Positions 44,672 through 56,319 of a DNA stretch of 64,000 bases are shown in pieces. Below the pieces are notes generated by a model that saw only the letters and a list, made by a program, of their open reading frames with translations, was not told the DNA's origin and did no database searches. The DNA is taken from positions 36,635,303 through 36,699,302 of the forward strand of contig NC_088645.1 of assembly GCF_964019385.1 (NCBI RefSeq). The letters run 5' to 3'. Made by a program: the position numbers and the translations under genes. This DNA comes from Sycon ciliatum (Eukaryota > Porifera > Calcarea > Leucosolenida > Sycettidae). Numbering within the stretch: position 1 is the stretch's first letter; the number at the start of each line of letters is the position of its first letter.

Positions 44672-47652
44672 CAGAGTCAAACCCAACTGCCAGACTCCAA
44701 CCCACTTCTACAAGAACAGCCATGTCTTCACTTAACCCCCTTGCTGACTCATTTAGTCCGTCAGTGCCACTAGCTTCTCCTACCCACCCAAGTGCACTTC
44801 GCGTTCTATTTCTCAACATCAGGAGCCTGCGTAACAAACTCAATGACATCCTACTGTTCAAACAACAACTCATCGCCCCGGATATAGTCTGTGTCAATGA
44901 AACCTGGCTCAACGCCACTGTTTCGGACCAAGAAATAGCCCTTAATGGATATAGTGTAACACGCAGAGACTGTAGTGGTCGAGTAGAAGGTGGAGTTTGC
45001 ATATACTGGAAGTCATGTCTTCTGTTAAACCAAGAGACGACATAACAACTGATGGTGTGGAAAGTTGCTGGTGTGAAGTCGCTTGCAAACCCCGCAGTTG
45101 TCTTGTTGGAACGATCTACCACCCTCCATCTGAACCTGTGGGTTACTGGGACAAGCTAGACGAACATCTTTGCGCTGCTCTAAGGCCACAGCCAAATGCT
45201 ATCGTTTGTGGTGACTTTAATTTGAATATTGACCAAAGTGCCAGGGACCCTCAGTTGCACTACTGATCTGACTTGCTGAACAGCTATGCTCTGCATCACG
45301 GTGTAAACAAGTCTACGCGATTTAGTTAAACAGGACAAGACAGCACCCTCGATTTGATACTGAACAATTTTGATCCTTCCACCACAGCGAAGATCATCCC
45401 GGTCGCTTTCAGTGACCATACCGCCGTGGCCAGTGACTTTCACCTCATTGTGCCTCGTGGATCTGACACCACACGTTTATACCGCAACTATCACCGGATA
45501 AACCACGATCACTTCCGGCGTGACTTAACCCAGAAGAACTTGTGTAGTATTACCGGCAACACTGTTACACTCACTGATCCTTATGCACAGATATACAGCA
45601 TTCCCTCACTAGTGAGACCATTGTTAATAGGCTAGGGCCTGTTTTGGACTTCCCACTCTAAATACAGAATACAAACAAGCAAACAAACACAACCCAAGCG
45701 CCATGTCGACCTAGTGGTCTAGCCGGTTCATTGAGGTGTTGGATGTCCATGCCCCACTTCAAAGTAATCACAGAACGAAGAAGCCGTCAGTGCCGTGGAT
45801 TGATCGGCAATTGTTCTACTTACTACACAAGCGGAATAGGTTGCACCGAAAGTGCCTCTCTGCTAAGAAACAGGAGACTTACGATGAATTTAGTACAGCC
45901 AGACGTGCGGCAACTAGCTACAACAGGACCCGGAAACAGGAATTCTTTAACTCCAAATTTCAGCAATGTACTGGAAATGCCAGAGAGACTTGGAAAATAA
46001 TGAAGGAGTTGACAGGCAAACAGTCGACATACAGGGATCTACAGCGCACGGGGGATGCGATTCGAGACACTTTTTTTTACAAAGTTGTGCAAGATCCAGT
46101 TCGCCCCACACAGCTACCCCTTGGGCCTCCACCTGCGGTGCACTTCTTGGAATTCTCGCCAGTCTCCATTGCAACTACCCGGAAAATGTTGGTACAGTTG
46201 GACACCAGAAAAGCCACTGGGAGTGATGATATTCCAGCAAGTCCCCTCCAGATGCATGCTGACATCCTGGCGCCGTCACTCACGCTACTATTTAATAAGT
46301 CATTGAGAGAAGGAGAGTTTCCTGTGGCAATGAAGGTGGGTAAGATACGGCCTCTGTTCAAGCCTGGTGACCCCAGCCAACCCAAGAACTACCGACCAGT
46401 CTCCCTATTGCCGATAGTGTCGAAAGTGCTTGAACGTATTGTTCATAAACAACTTTTGCAGTACCTTAACACGAACAATTTCTTGCCTACTAGTCAGTTT
46501 GGTTACAGACACCAGCATTCCACAGCAGATGCCTTAGCGCTAGCTGTAGAGAACATCAACGAAGCACAAGCCGCCGGGCAGCACACAGGAGTAGCATTAA
46601 TTTTGTCGACATGTCGAAAGCCTTCGACAAGGTAAAGCATAGCATTATGGTTGAGGACCTCTTCGAACTGGGTCTCACTAGCACTGCTTTGCAATGGTTT
46701 TCAGAGTACTTGATGTATCGCCGGCAATACGTGGAGACAGGAAAAACCAGAAGTACAACGTATGACAGCCAGTCAGGGGTTCCTCAACGGTCAGTTCTCG
46801 GATCTCTGCTCTTCGCTCTGTATGCAAGGGATATAGTCCGCGACCTTGCCCCTCATGACGTCACCACTATTCAGTTTGCTGATGACATCTCAGTGCGTGC
46901 GAGCAGTCCACAGCCAGAAGTTGTCTCCCAGCGCATCACTGCAGCAGTTCAGTACCTGGCCACTTGGTTGAAGAAACGTGGACTGATCCTTAACGAGACC
47001 AAGACGCAGATACTCGCCATACTACACCATAGAGCTACAGCCCTTGACATAAATGTTGTATGCAATTCACAAGTCCTTCCATTAGTCACATCTGCCAAAT
47101 ACCTTGGCCTGCATTTTGTCTCGGACACGAGTTGGACCACAATGGTGGACCATGTTTCTCGTCGTGTTGCCAGCAAAATTGCTGTCCTGCTGTGACATGC
47201 TTCCTCGCTGTCATATCCATGCCGACTCACCTACTACTGAATTTTTGTACGCTTCTATTAGTTACTACCCGTATTTGACAGTTGCTCAGGAACAACGGCT
47301 ACATAGGCTGTTCAAACGTGCCGCTCGGGCAGTCTGCAAGGCGCCTACATGGACCAGTACTGCTTCCCTTCTAAATCGAATGCATGTATGTGATCTACAG
47401 GTTTCTGTGCACTTGAATATGTTTTGTTTCATCTGGCGATGTTTGCATGATGCATGTAGCACCCTATTTCAGTCCTTTTTTCCTGTCGTGCCCTCAATTC
47501 GTACTCGAGGAGGCCTAAGCAACTTACTTGTGGTCCCACCTGCTAACACTGCTCATTCTGCTAAGCGCCTAACGCACGCTGGAGCCATTATGCGGAATAG
47601 ATTGCCACCAGCAGCAACATGTTCTAATAGGTATTTGGTTTTCAAATCTTAA
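44668..47652 (+). pseudogene. LINE-C ORF2: AP endonuclease and RT, multiply broken
   Basis: Frame 1 (44668-45045) has VLFLNIRSLRNKL and VCVNETWL. A shift near 45015 gives IGTIYHPPSEP-like and VCGDFNLNID. A stop and shift lead to VAFSDHTAVA. A foreign piece is inserted at 45580-45695. RFIEVLDVHAPLQS resumes at 45727, followed by KATGSDDIPASPL and NYRPVSLLPIVSKVLERIV. A shift near 46600 gives DMSKAFDKVKHSIM, SGVPQRSVLGSLLFALYARD (PQG changed to PQR) and IQFADDISVRA. A last shift near 47190 gives RLHRLFKRAARAVCKAP. An AAC-repeat tail lies at 47855-47880. Same family as LINE-B by motif wording. Confidence 0.88.
45580..45695 (+). mobile_element. 5'-truncated LINE-B-type 3' end nested in LINE-C
   Basis: CTTATGCACAGATATACAGC to CTAAATACAGAATACAAACA repeats the last 110 bases of LINE-B including the AAAC-type tail. 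It interrupts LINE-C ORF2 between the codons for LTD and a downstream segment aligned with the same region of LINE-B (WTEWNNRFLQVLD). No convincing target duplication. Confidence 0.75.
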
Positions 47653-47885
47653 GCCTTGCAGTATATTATCAGCGACATAGGTTTTCCAATGCTCACTGGA
47701 TTGACATCTGTTCGTTGCATCCAACCCTCCCTTTTCTTTCCTTTCTCTTTTTCTCTTATATCTACTTTTCCACAATATCCTTCAACATTTTATTCACAGT
47801 AGGTCCAATGTTATTAGGCATTTTGCCTGTTTTGATTTCCACTATAAATAAAATATACAACAACAACAACAACGACAACGTGACG
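47653..47885 (+). other. LINE-C 3' UTR with AAC repeats
   Basis: TCCAATGTTATTAGGCATTT and CTATAAATAAAATATAC, followed by (AAC)5, are diverged from the LINE-B 3' end but aligned with it. Confidence 0.7.
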
Positions 47886-47949
47886 GCATTTCCATGGAAT
47901 CTGATGGCGGCCGAGGCGGAAGCCATGATGTGGTGAAAGACTCATCAGC

Positions 47950-48965
47950 GGTTTCATTGTTGACTGTGTGACGCGGCGGACGCAGTGGGAGCCAAATCTC
48001 TGACGCATCACCCCCATGTAGCGGAAAAAAACATCACTGCGCTCCCGGTCGGCAGAGACAATATCCACCGACCCAGAATTCGGCAGCATAGCCTTCACGT
48101 TGTTGATGTTAGTTACTGAGTTCCGCTCCATTGCCTCTCCGGACGATTCCTTATCCGCCAATTCGACCCCGGCCAACTCCACAGATGCATCTGGCCGGCC
48201 CGCAGCGGTTGGCGTGCTATTTGCGTGCTATCGGCAGCAAGCTGTGACACAGCTGCCTCAATTATTGGGCGCACCACTGAGGTACACTGCGAATACTCAG
48301 CCTCACATAATGGTGCAACTGGGGGGATGCCTAGCCCAACATGGCGGCATGGAAGTCCCATAAGCTGACTAAGGGGATCGTCACTGCTTAGAGACACACC
48401 AGCAATTGCAGCAGCAGGGAATTATTAACTGCATCATCCAATCTATTAAAATATTAATAATTCGGGAGAGCAATTTATGGCCCGAAGGCAATAACGCCAG
48501 CGCAAAATAATGCTGTGCACAAGCACAGTATACGCAGCATGTGGTTGAGTAGTGGCGAGTTCGGAAAGGTGCTCGACTTGGCAAACCCACTTATCAACCT
48601 TAACCGATACAAATGTGTGCAGGAATCTCTCAGACCCAAGGGCGCCGCCAAGATAAATGCAACCATCTGTAACAATTCTCACCCCAGTCCCAGGGAATAT
48701 TTCCTGCGCTGCATGCTCGAGAGATGGCTGCACCAGAAGAACTGTTTTTTTCGGATTGGTGTGGTACCCATAGTCGGGTCCCGGCTGCAATACCTTAGAC
48801 CAGTAGAGGGATGTGGCTTGAAGGGTGCCAGCAGCGGAATCATCATCAGCGTACCACAGCTTGGTGGTGCTTGTTTGTTTGTGAGAGGCATAACAGCAAC
48901 AGCGTAAATGGCCATCGCAAGGGGGTCACCCTGGCAGGTCCCCTTACGGGAAAGAATTTCGCCCC
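47950..48965 (-). pseudogene. Non-LTR RT fragment, minus strand
   Basis: From 48965 the frames read RKGTCQGDPLAMAIYAVAVM (RT motif B). A shift follows to WYADDDSAAGTLQ (active site), then PGPDYGYHTNPKKTVLLVQP, IYLGGALGSERFLHTFVSVK, TTQPHAAYTVLVH and, in another frame, LMGLPCRHVGLGIPPVAP. The wording (QGDPLAM, YGY...NPKKT, LGGALGS) sets it apart from LINE-A to D. The tail at 156-803 may be from the same family. The 5' part is missing. Confidence 0.72.
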
Positions 48966-49029
48966 CATCCGCTACGAAGGGCCGGCATGGCGTGCCGTAC
49001 GTGTTCTTGAAAACCTGACCTAAAGCAGG

Positions 49030-49740
49030 ACAGAGAGCGGGAACATTGTTGTTTTTTTGTTGTTGTTTTTTACTATGTGCACATAACCAGCTCGAAAAGA
49101 ATAAGGAAAGACACTGGTACGGAGACTAGGACCAACTGACAAGTAATGAGCAGGCGCTGTGCCAAGACGCAGCAGTGATGGTGGGGCATTGATGACTCTG
49201 CCGACCTGAGGTCTCGGCGTCATGGCCAAAAACACGCACCAAAACAAAGAAAAAAAAGAAGATAGAGCTGTACAGGTCAGAAAGATGCAAAAAACCCAAG
49301 GCTTAACACGAGTGAGTGTGGGGAGAAACTATCATAGCATCATACTATTCATAGGGAATGGACTGCCCAGAGCCAGTTTGCGCTGCGAAGATGGCGATAA
49401 ACGTTCGTTTTGAATGATTGCATTATCTTGCTGTGGGGAGGCTGGGACAGGAGAGCGGCAGGGAGGGAGTTCCAATCGCTGATGCTGCAGTGTGTGAATG
49501 AGCGCTTCAGCACCAGCGGGGCAGATGCAGGCAGCTGGTGTTGAAGCTGGTGGTCATGGCCACTGACACTAAAGTGCTCGTTGCGGGTTCTGGGGTTGAT
49601 GGTTTTGATGACGTCACGTGTGATCTGCTCCAATTTTCTGGCCCTCACCAGGCTGCGCTTCTACAAGTGGCACCTCAGGGGGTCCTTCAAGTTCCTTAGA
49701 GTATGGTCGCAGTTGTGAAGCTTGGGAATGTTGACCAAAC
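49030..49740 (-). pseudogene. LINE ORF2 C-terminal fragment with AAC tail
   Basis: TLRNLKDPLRCHL near 49700, then RARKLEQITRDVIKTINPRT, SAPLVLKRSFTHCSISDWNS and LPAALLSQPP, the RxRSF...WNxLP ending of non-LTR ORF2. The 3' UTR runs down to an AAC/AAAAAC tail near 49050. Confidence 0.65.
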
Positions 49741-49749
49741 ATCGTTCTT

Positions 49750-49981
49750 CATCACCAGAATATTCAAACAACTAAGATCTTCAAATGCAGAGAATTTGAA
49801 TACTAATCACACGTGACGTCATCAAAACCATTAAAAAAGAGGAGACAAACTTGGCCCTCCTTGGCTTCATACATGTATATCGACTTTTTGGGTCTAGTTT
49901 TCGCGATTTCCTATTTCTTGGGGGCCATATAAGACCCCCATAAAGAGAACACAGAACCAAAAAAATTCCCGGAGTGCCCCT
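49750..49981. mobile_element. Right end of a TTAA element
   Basis: The sequence ends GGAGTGCCCCT followed by TTAA at 49982-49985. Reverse-complemented it reads AGGGGCACTCCGGGAA, close to the start AGGGGAACTCCACGAA of the THAP element at 61463. The left end was not found, so only the right terminus is supported. Confidence 0.5.
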
Positions 49982-50155
49982 TTAATACTGCGTAAATGAT
50001 CACCGGTGCACTGCAGGCAGTCATCTTGGGTATATGTCATTTCCAGTACATTCCTCGTTTCACAAACAATATGAGCCACCTGCCAAATTCAATATTTAAA
50101 AAAAGACGAAGTTTGGACTGAAGACGTGGCCAGGGCATGTGTGGAAAGAATGTAC

Positions 50156-50275
50156 CTGTGCAGAAAAATCCATCTCCAGTAAATCCAGGCTTGCAAACAC
50201 ATGAGAATGTCCCATTCTCAATTGTGCAGTAAGCATCAATGCTGCATGTAGCATTAAGTTCGCATTCATCCAACT
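50156..50275 (-). CDS. EGF-like exon without hydroxylation consensus
   Basis: A 120-base exon, phase 1-1, acceptor TCCAG and donor GTACAT. The peptide ELDECELNATCSIDAYC, core CTIENGTFSC, ending CKPGFTGDGFFCTG, has six Cys with classic EGF spacing and the GFTGDG motif. The core has Ile-Glu where the Asn/Asp of the hydroxylation consensus would be, so it differs from the other EGF exons. Two possible sequons (NAT, NGT). The (CT)n tract of about 700 bases on the sense strand ends about 55 bases upstream of its acceptor. Confidence 0.86.
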
Positions 50276-50324
50276 CTGGACAGGGGTAAACACCAAGGCA
50301 TAAACAACAATGTCTTATTGTGGC

Positions 50325-51035
<711 letters not shown>

Positions 51036-51099
51036 AGAGAGCAGGGCGTACGCAGCTCGCCTCCAGGAGTAGTTCCCATGCCAACTGATCAACTAAAAA

Positions 51100-51530
51100 T
51101 CCACACAAAGTCTTAAATAAGTGGTGCTATACGTGTCCCTCTGCATATTCTCCTAAGACAGGGTGGAATTACCATCCACAAGCTGCTGGGCGATTTTGAT
51201 TAAAATGACTGGACTTTTCCAAGTCGTTTTTATATATTATTATGGAGTTCTGTTCAGCGTGATGATTGCATGCAGTCTTGAACCGGGTTAAATTCTCAAA
51301 AGGACTGCGGTAAAGCTGCCCAAGCTTCGAATCGTCTGAAAGCAAACATCACACAGGGCAAGCAGAAGCAAACACTACACACCGGTGAAAAACTCCTCCA
51401 ACTAGGATCGTTGAAAGCGCCGCTGTTTTTCATCCGTCTGTCAGGGCATGCACATAAAGTGCAATAAAGGTTTGTCTGTGCCCTAAACAACGGTGTTACC
51501 ACAATGCTTAGCAGTATATTCAGCTCCGGG
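51100..51530. other. Intron, nothing recognised
   Basis: Short frames without domains. Confidence 0.45.
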
Positions 51531-51534
51531 GGTG

Positions 51535-51840
51535 TTTCACCAATAGTGTTACATATAAGCCCATGCGGTGGGTCAAAGTCCATGATTGAGATACGAGAGG
51601 CACCTGGTTCAAATCCTGCCTGGGAGCGTTTTTTTCCAGTCGTGCTGCTACCCACAGTCAACTGGGAACTTGTGGTCAGTCACAAGGGGTACGTGGATGC
51701 AGCTAATGGGGTTTCTCGGCACTTTTGCCAGTGGTCGTGAGACGTATCTCCTAATCCGCCTCTAGGGTTTACCGGGTATTAGCGGCTGTCGTGAGTTCCC
51801 TTCGGGAACGGACACGATAATTTACTTTTTTTACGGGCCT
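51535..51840 (+). ncRNA. Possible tRNA-derived SINE
   Basis: TTGAGATACGAGAGGCACCT followed by GGTTCAAATCCTGCC resembles the anticodon-to-T-arm part of a tRNA with a Pol III B box, then a T7 run. Downstream, about 230 bases end in a T-rich tract near 51830. Only one copy is in the window, so the SINE call rests on the tRNA-like part alone. Confidence 0.4.
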
Positions 51841-52023
51841 GTATTAAACTGAAAACTGTCTATGAAAGTAGGTTGGCCCCAACAGTGGAGCTCGCTCTAT
51901 CCGCTAACTTGATTGCATTTTAAAGTTCTTTCAAGACGAAATATACATTCTACAGATTCACATAATATGTGGCCTGAGAGAGATTTACACCAGAGACCGC
52001 CGTCGTCAGTACACTTCATTTAC

Positions 52024-52146
52024 CTCGACAGCCGGTGCCATTGCTCTTAAGCCCCGGTGGGCATTCACAGCGGAAATAACCAAGCGTGTTAACGCATGTT
52101 GCCAGACCAGTGCAACCATCAGTCCTCAAGCTACATTCATCAACAT
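52024..52146 (-). CDS. Calcium-binding EGF-like exon
   Basis: A 123-base exon, phase 1-1, acceptor AACAG and donor GTAAAT. The peptide DVDECSLRTDGCTGL, core CVNTLGYFRC, ending KSNGTGCRG. Paralogous to the exon at 34656 along the exon, and in flanking intron words such as AGAGAGATTTACACCAGAGA downstream. Confidence 0.88.
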
Positions 52147-52488
52147 CTGTTCAAATACAAATGTGAACACAACCTTGGATTTGTGACATAAAGCACATGC
52201 TTGAGGGTTACATGAAACTTGGGGTTGTAACAAGCCGGCCTTGCTCCAGAGTTCTGCAGACTTTCATCGGGGGAATTCTCATATCCATACTTGTTTTGTG
52301 TTTATCTACACTTGACTACTGGCATGGCGGTGTTCTCAGTAAAAAACGCTGAGATTTTGCCAGAGGAATGCATACGCACAGACAGACAGACACCCACACG
52401 CACTTGTAAAATCAACGTGTTTGTGAGCGACCGTTGTCTGCATAAAACTCAAAAAGCTGTATGCGAGAATTCACACATTAGCCATATT

Positions 52489-52572
52489 GCCATGGACAGA
52501 TTGGCATGGACCGATTGGCATGGACTGATTGGCATGGACCGATTGGCATGGACCAATTGGCATGACTGATGG
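52489..52572. repeat. 14-base minisatellite, about five copies
   Basis: Unit GATTGGCATGGACC from 52499, with variants GGACT and CCAATT; partial copies at both ends. Confidence 0.9.
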
Positions 52573-52659
52573 CACAAAGCAAAGACTGATCCATCTCAAA
52601 CTGTTCCACTATATACGTAGACGGGTGGATAAACCGCGTTTTTGCCTACACAGTATAAA

Positions 52660-52995
52660 ACCCCTTAGAATAAAGAGGGCCGACACCGGGTCCAGGACTC
52701 ATATAGTTCAGATGGTCTCAATAGACCGAGGCTCTACCAACCGTGAGGAAGGTTGTAGAAAGGTCACTGTTTCCGAACACGGTGTCCTCCACCTTGTTTC
52801 ATGCTGCTGTAAAACTATGAACGCTAAGTATAATTGCAGGCAAATATCCCCTATCCCTGGTTTCGCTGCCTATGACTCCGACATAGGCTAAAGAGGCAGC
52901 GCCGTCGTGCCACTTTACGGTACATCTCTAAATGGATTGAATCGATGTGAAATATGACCACAAGGATGTCCCCAATGTAGTCAAGGAATACTTAA
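52660..52995 (+). repeat. Dispersed repeat D, copy 1 (empty site)
   Basis: TAGAATAAAGAGGGCCGACA through AAGAGGCAGCGCCGTCGTGC to CAAGGAATACTTAACC. It is nearly identical to 61131-61462 and carries an uninterrupted TTAA at 52992-52995, where the other copy holds the THAP element. Confidence 0.85.
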
Positions 52996-53234
52996 CCCCA
53001 ACTGTGACAATTTCAATGATCTACGAACACATGTGCGTATTGAATAGCATGTCAACAGACCAGGATGGCATATTGTGTCAGGGCGGGATGTTGTGTCAGG
53101 AGAGGACGTTGGGACCGAAGGGAGTTGTGTCAGGGTAAGATGTTTGGTCAGTTTAGTAGATTGAAACATTGCAGCACAGCCTCAAGATGATCATTAACCT
53201 GATATAAGATAACATCACGAGCGCTGGGAAATAC

Positions 53235-53363
53235 CTTGACAGTCAGTGCCATTCCAGGTCTTAAACCCTGGACGGCACTCGCATACATAGGACCCATAGT
53301 TATTAGCACATGTTGCTGACTGGCTACTGCAGTTGTGGGTCTTCAGATTACATTCATCAATAT
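53235..53363 (-). CDS. Calcium-binding EGF-like exon (long variant)
   Basis: A 129-base exon, phase 1-1, acceptor AACAG and donor GTATTT. The peptide DIDECNLKTHNCSSQSATC, core CANNYGSYVC with the hydroxylation consensus, ending KTWNGTDCQG, with extra residues in the second and last loops relative to the 123-base exons. The NGT sequon is again before Cys6. It lies only 530 bases downstream of the CCP exon in the transcript. Confidence 0.87.
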
Positions 53364-53424
53364 CTGTTCGGGTTAAAAAAAAGAATTCTTAGCACAGTGG
53401 TGTTTGGAAACTGTGACTACTTGG

Positions 53425-53750
53425 CACTCTGAGTATGGTTTCTCAAATCAATCGCCCTCCCAACTCCAAAGTTGAAGGCACAACATCCGCCTTCATACCA
53501 ATACCAGCGGGAGTGCCCCAGGGCTCGGTCCTGGGACCACTTCTGTTCCTGGCGTACACCATTGACCTGCCCACTGCCTGTAAAAATGCTACAACCTCGT
53601 GTAGCCAGTTCGCGGACGACACCGCTCTAATTGCCATTGCAGACAGCTACATTGAGTGTGAGGCTGCGCTACAAAGAAGCATCGATGCCGCAGCAGAATG
53701 GCTAGAGCGCTGGCACCTGCTAGTCAAAAAAAACAAAAATCCCCCCCCCC
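53425..53750 (+). pseudogene. LINE RT palm fragment
   Basis: PAGVPQGSVLGPLLFLAYTI (RT motif B) and CSQFADDTALIAIA (active site), then EWLERWHLLVKKNKN ending in a poly-C run at 53742. Both ends are truncated. It sits in the 530-base intron between two minus-strand exons, opposite in orientation to the host gene. Confidence 0.8.
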
Positions 53751-53892
53751 CCCACTCTTTGAAAATTTGTTCGATTCCCTAAGCACCCATCATCAGGATT
53801 TTGCGGGACACTACACAAGACAAGGTGGAATGAATTATGCCATGCAAGATAACGGTCAAAATCATTAAACGATGCACTTCTCAATCACTTAC

Positions 53893-54048
53893 CCCAGCAT
53901 GATGGCCAAACGCCTTCACCGTCACAGTACTGCAGTGTTGGTGTGCCAGGCTTGAATTCCAGGCCTGGGTTGCAGGACAATCTCTTCAACAAAGGGGTTA
54001 TGTCGGTGACGGTGCCTCCGCTAACACTTTGGGATGGGCATGCTTGTA
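53893..54048 (-). CDS. Sushi/CCP-like exon, copy 1
   Basis: A 156-base exon, phase 1-1, acceptor CTTCAG and donor GTAAGTG. The peptide VQACPSQSVSGGTVTDITPL ... LSCNPGLEFKP ... QYCDGEGVWPSCWG. Closest to the copy at 21957; both share the CTTTGTTTCTTCTCCTTC tract and a CAACGATGTGTGAAGGCAGG block in the upstream intron. Confidence 0.82.
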
Positions 54049-54528
54049 CTGAAGGAGAAGAAACAAAGAGAGTTTTCAACGATGTGTGAAGGCAGGAAAG
54101 GAGTGAATGACCGACCTGCAACTCTGGACTGTGGTCGAACTCATATTTTACTTAGGTCACTCAATGCACGATTAAGCCGTACTTGAAATCACAACACAAG
54201 TGTGGTGATGAATAGAGAGTACAATACTTAGACAGCAGCGACACGTCCAAGACCTTCTCTGCTGTTAATCATAGTTTAGTGCTCAAAACACCCATGAGAC
54301 ACCTGATTAGAGAGTACATTTTTTTACTGGAAAATGTCTCCATTCAGCTTGTGGTAGAACCGAGATATGTGGCTAGGCAGTGAGCCATCTTGGGGACAGG
54401 GGGTTGACGGGCGCATGCAAAATGAAATTATCGATCAAGTACAGAGTTCGGCTGAAGAGCGCGTGGTTGTGATGAGTTGGGAATGCAATGAATGGAAAAT
54501 ATAGCCGAAAGCTCTGTCGCAATATTAA

Positions 54529-54880
54529 AGGGGAAGTTAAGGCAAAAAATAAAATTTCACCAGTTGTAGTCTTCGGGGTGCTGAGTCGAATGGTCGTGGT
54601 CCGAGGAAGCTGAGACGCTCCCTTCCTACTTGAATCCCAATCGAACTCGCGCACTTCCACCGAAACTGGGTGACTGCGCCCTACGAGATGGGGATTTGTA
54701 TGCAAAATGTCACTAAAAGCGCCATTTCGTTCTTATAAAAGCACGGATGACCGCGATTGGCCCATATGTTGTAGTCTTTTGGACGCTGAGTCGACTGGTT
54801 TTGGTCCGAAAAGGCTGCGATGCAGCGTTCCTCCTTTATTCCCAATCAAACATGGTTGAACAAGTGGTCACGTGCTCCTG
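54529..54880. mobile_element. TTAA element left end with internal duplication
   Basis: TTAA at 54525-54528 is followed by AGGGGAAGTTAAGGCAAAAA. GTCTTCGGGGTGCTGAGTCG ... ATGGTCGTGGTCCGA (from about 54571) is repeated in diverged form from about 54772 (GTCTTTTGGACGCTGAGTCG). The same block occurs next to the left end of the THAP element (GGGCGCTGAGTCGAATGGTC at 61511), so this is the same family. The right end was not located. Confidence 0.6.
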
Positions 54881-54899
54881 GGTGCCCAAATCACCTGGT

Positions 54900-55945
54900 C
54901 ACCACGCCAGCAGGTGACAACTTTCACACCAAGGTTCAACTCGAGTTCAACTCGAGTGACAGGACTGCACCCAAAAAAGGTCAAACAAGCTAGTAAGTTG
55001 TACCCCGCAACTAAAAAAGAAACTAGAAATATATAATTTTAGGGGGGTTACCGTGCATTTTAGACCTCCAAAAATAAAAATAGGACCGAAAATTGGCCGA
55101 TTTTCCACCATTCTTGGAATTGCTATTTTTCAGGTAAGGTGATCATTCTATGCATTCCTTGTGGTATTACTCCAATTTTTTTGTGTCAAAAGCATTGAAT
55201 GGTCCCCCAGATTGTATAACTTATAGTATACATGGAGACTAGATGAGGCCATGGTTCCTGGGCTTTTTAGCCCTTGATCTGGATATCGGCATGATCCATG
55301 CACAACGTTATTCATGATCCAGGCCGAGGCCTACTGACCCTGAGCACAGTTCAGACCAGCTTTGCATCACAACTCTTGCAATAGTTCACTCCTAGTATTT
55401 CTCATAAAGCAACAGTCAAAGAGCTTGAGGAGGATAACAATTATTATTATATTCTGGGGGGGGGGGGGGGGGGCAGTTTCATGTTTGTAGTACATGTACA
55501 ATGTAGATGCAGGTTCAACTCAATATTTGCAATGAACGACTGCTAGTAATCAGTGTAGCATCCATTAGGTATAATCATACACTATTCCCAAAAACATGGA
55601 ACAACCACAAGTGTATGCGGGTGCATGCGCATTGCACACACTGATACATACATGTACGCTTACATGCACATGCTCACAAACAAGTACCCCTTGCACACAC
55701 AAATACACATACGTCATATACGCGCACCCGCAATAGCATACACCCACATGCAAAATGCATGCTCTTGAGCTTAGTTACCATATTCTGCTGTCCGTGCACT
55801 TGTGCACGCGTGCGCGCGCACACACAACATGCACTGCGCACACGCGCACACACAAACAACATTTAGGCTCACACGCGTGCCTGCGTATGTGCATGCACAT
55901 AGTGCTTATGGGTAGAGGTGCATGCATTCATCATAATAGAACTGG
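54900..55945. other. Intron, poly-G and CA-rich stretches
   Basis: A poly-G run of about 19 at 55457-55475 and CA/CACGCG alternation at 55620-55870. No exon recognised. Confidence 0.5.
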
Positions 55946-55949
55946 TGCG

Positions 55950-56315
55950 AGTAGTGTAGGAATATTTTCAAATCACTGGTGCTGTACAACACAACATTTA
56001 CAAAATACTTCACACTCTGACAATAGAGAATAGTACTGCAAAACAACTCAATTTTCAGTGCTGTATTTTATTCAAGTGGACGCAGGTGATGACTTACTGC
56101 TGGCGACGTTGGCAGCTGACAGGTCACAGCTTTCGTAAATAGCCCAAGTCACTGAGCAGTAGCTCACCAACGATTTACCACTCGCTCAAGACTGCAATGT
56201 TTTCAGCGTAGGAATATATTTCGCCACTTGAGAATTAGAAGTGGATCCACTTACCAGAGTCTGTGCACCCACTTCAGTCTCTCTCTCTCCAAAACGCGTT
56301 TACGGTAGGTTTTGG
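55950..56315. repeat. Paralogous block 2 (partner at 21355-21720)
   Basis: Begins AGGAATATTTTCAAATCACT and ends CACCCACTTCAGTCTCTCTC. On the minus strand, CTCTG followed by GTAAGTGG near 56253 and GCCAGCA followed by GTAAGTC near 56098 look like splice donors. Confidence 0.75.
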
Positions 56316-56319
56316 TCCC

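Noticed and set aside
53425..53750. RT fragment as an exon of the mosaic gene
   Set aside because: It is on the opposite strand and carries LINE motifs only.
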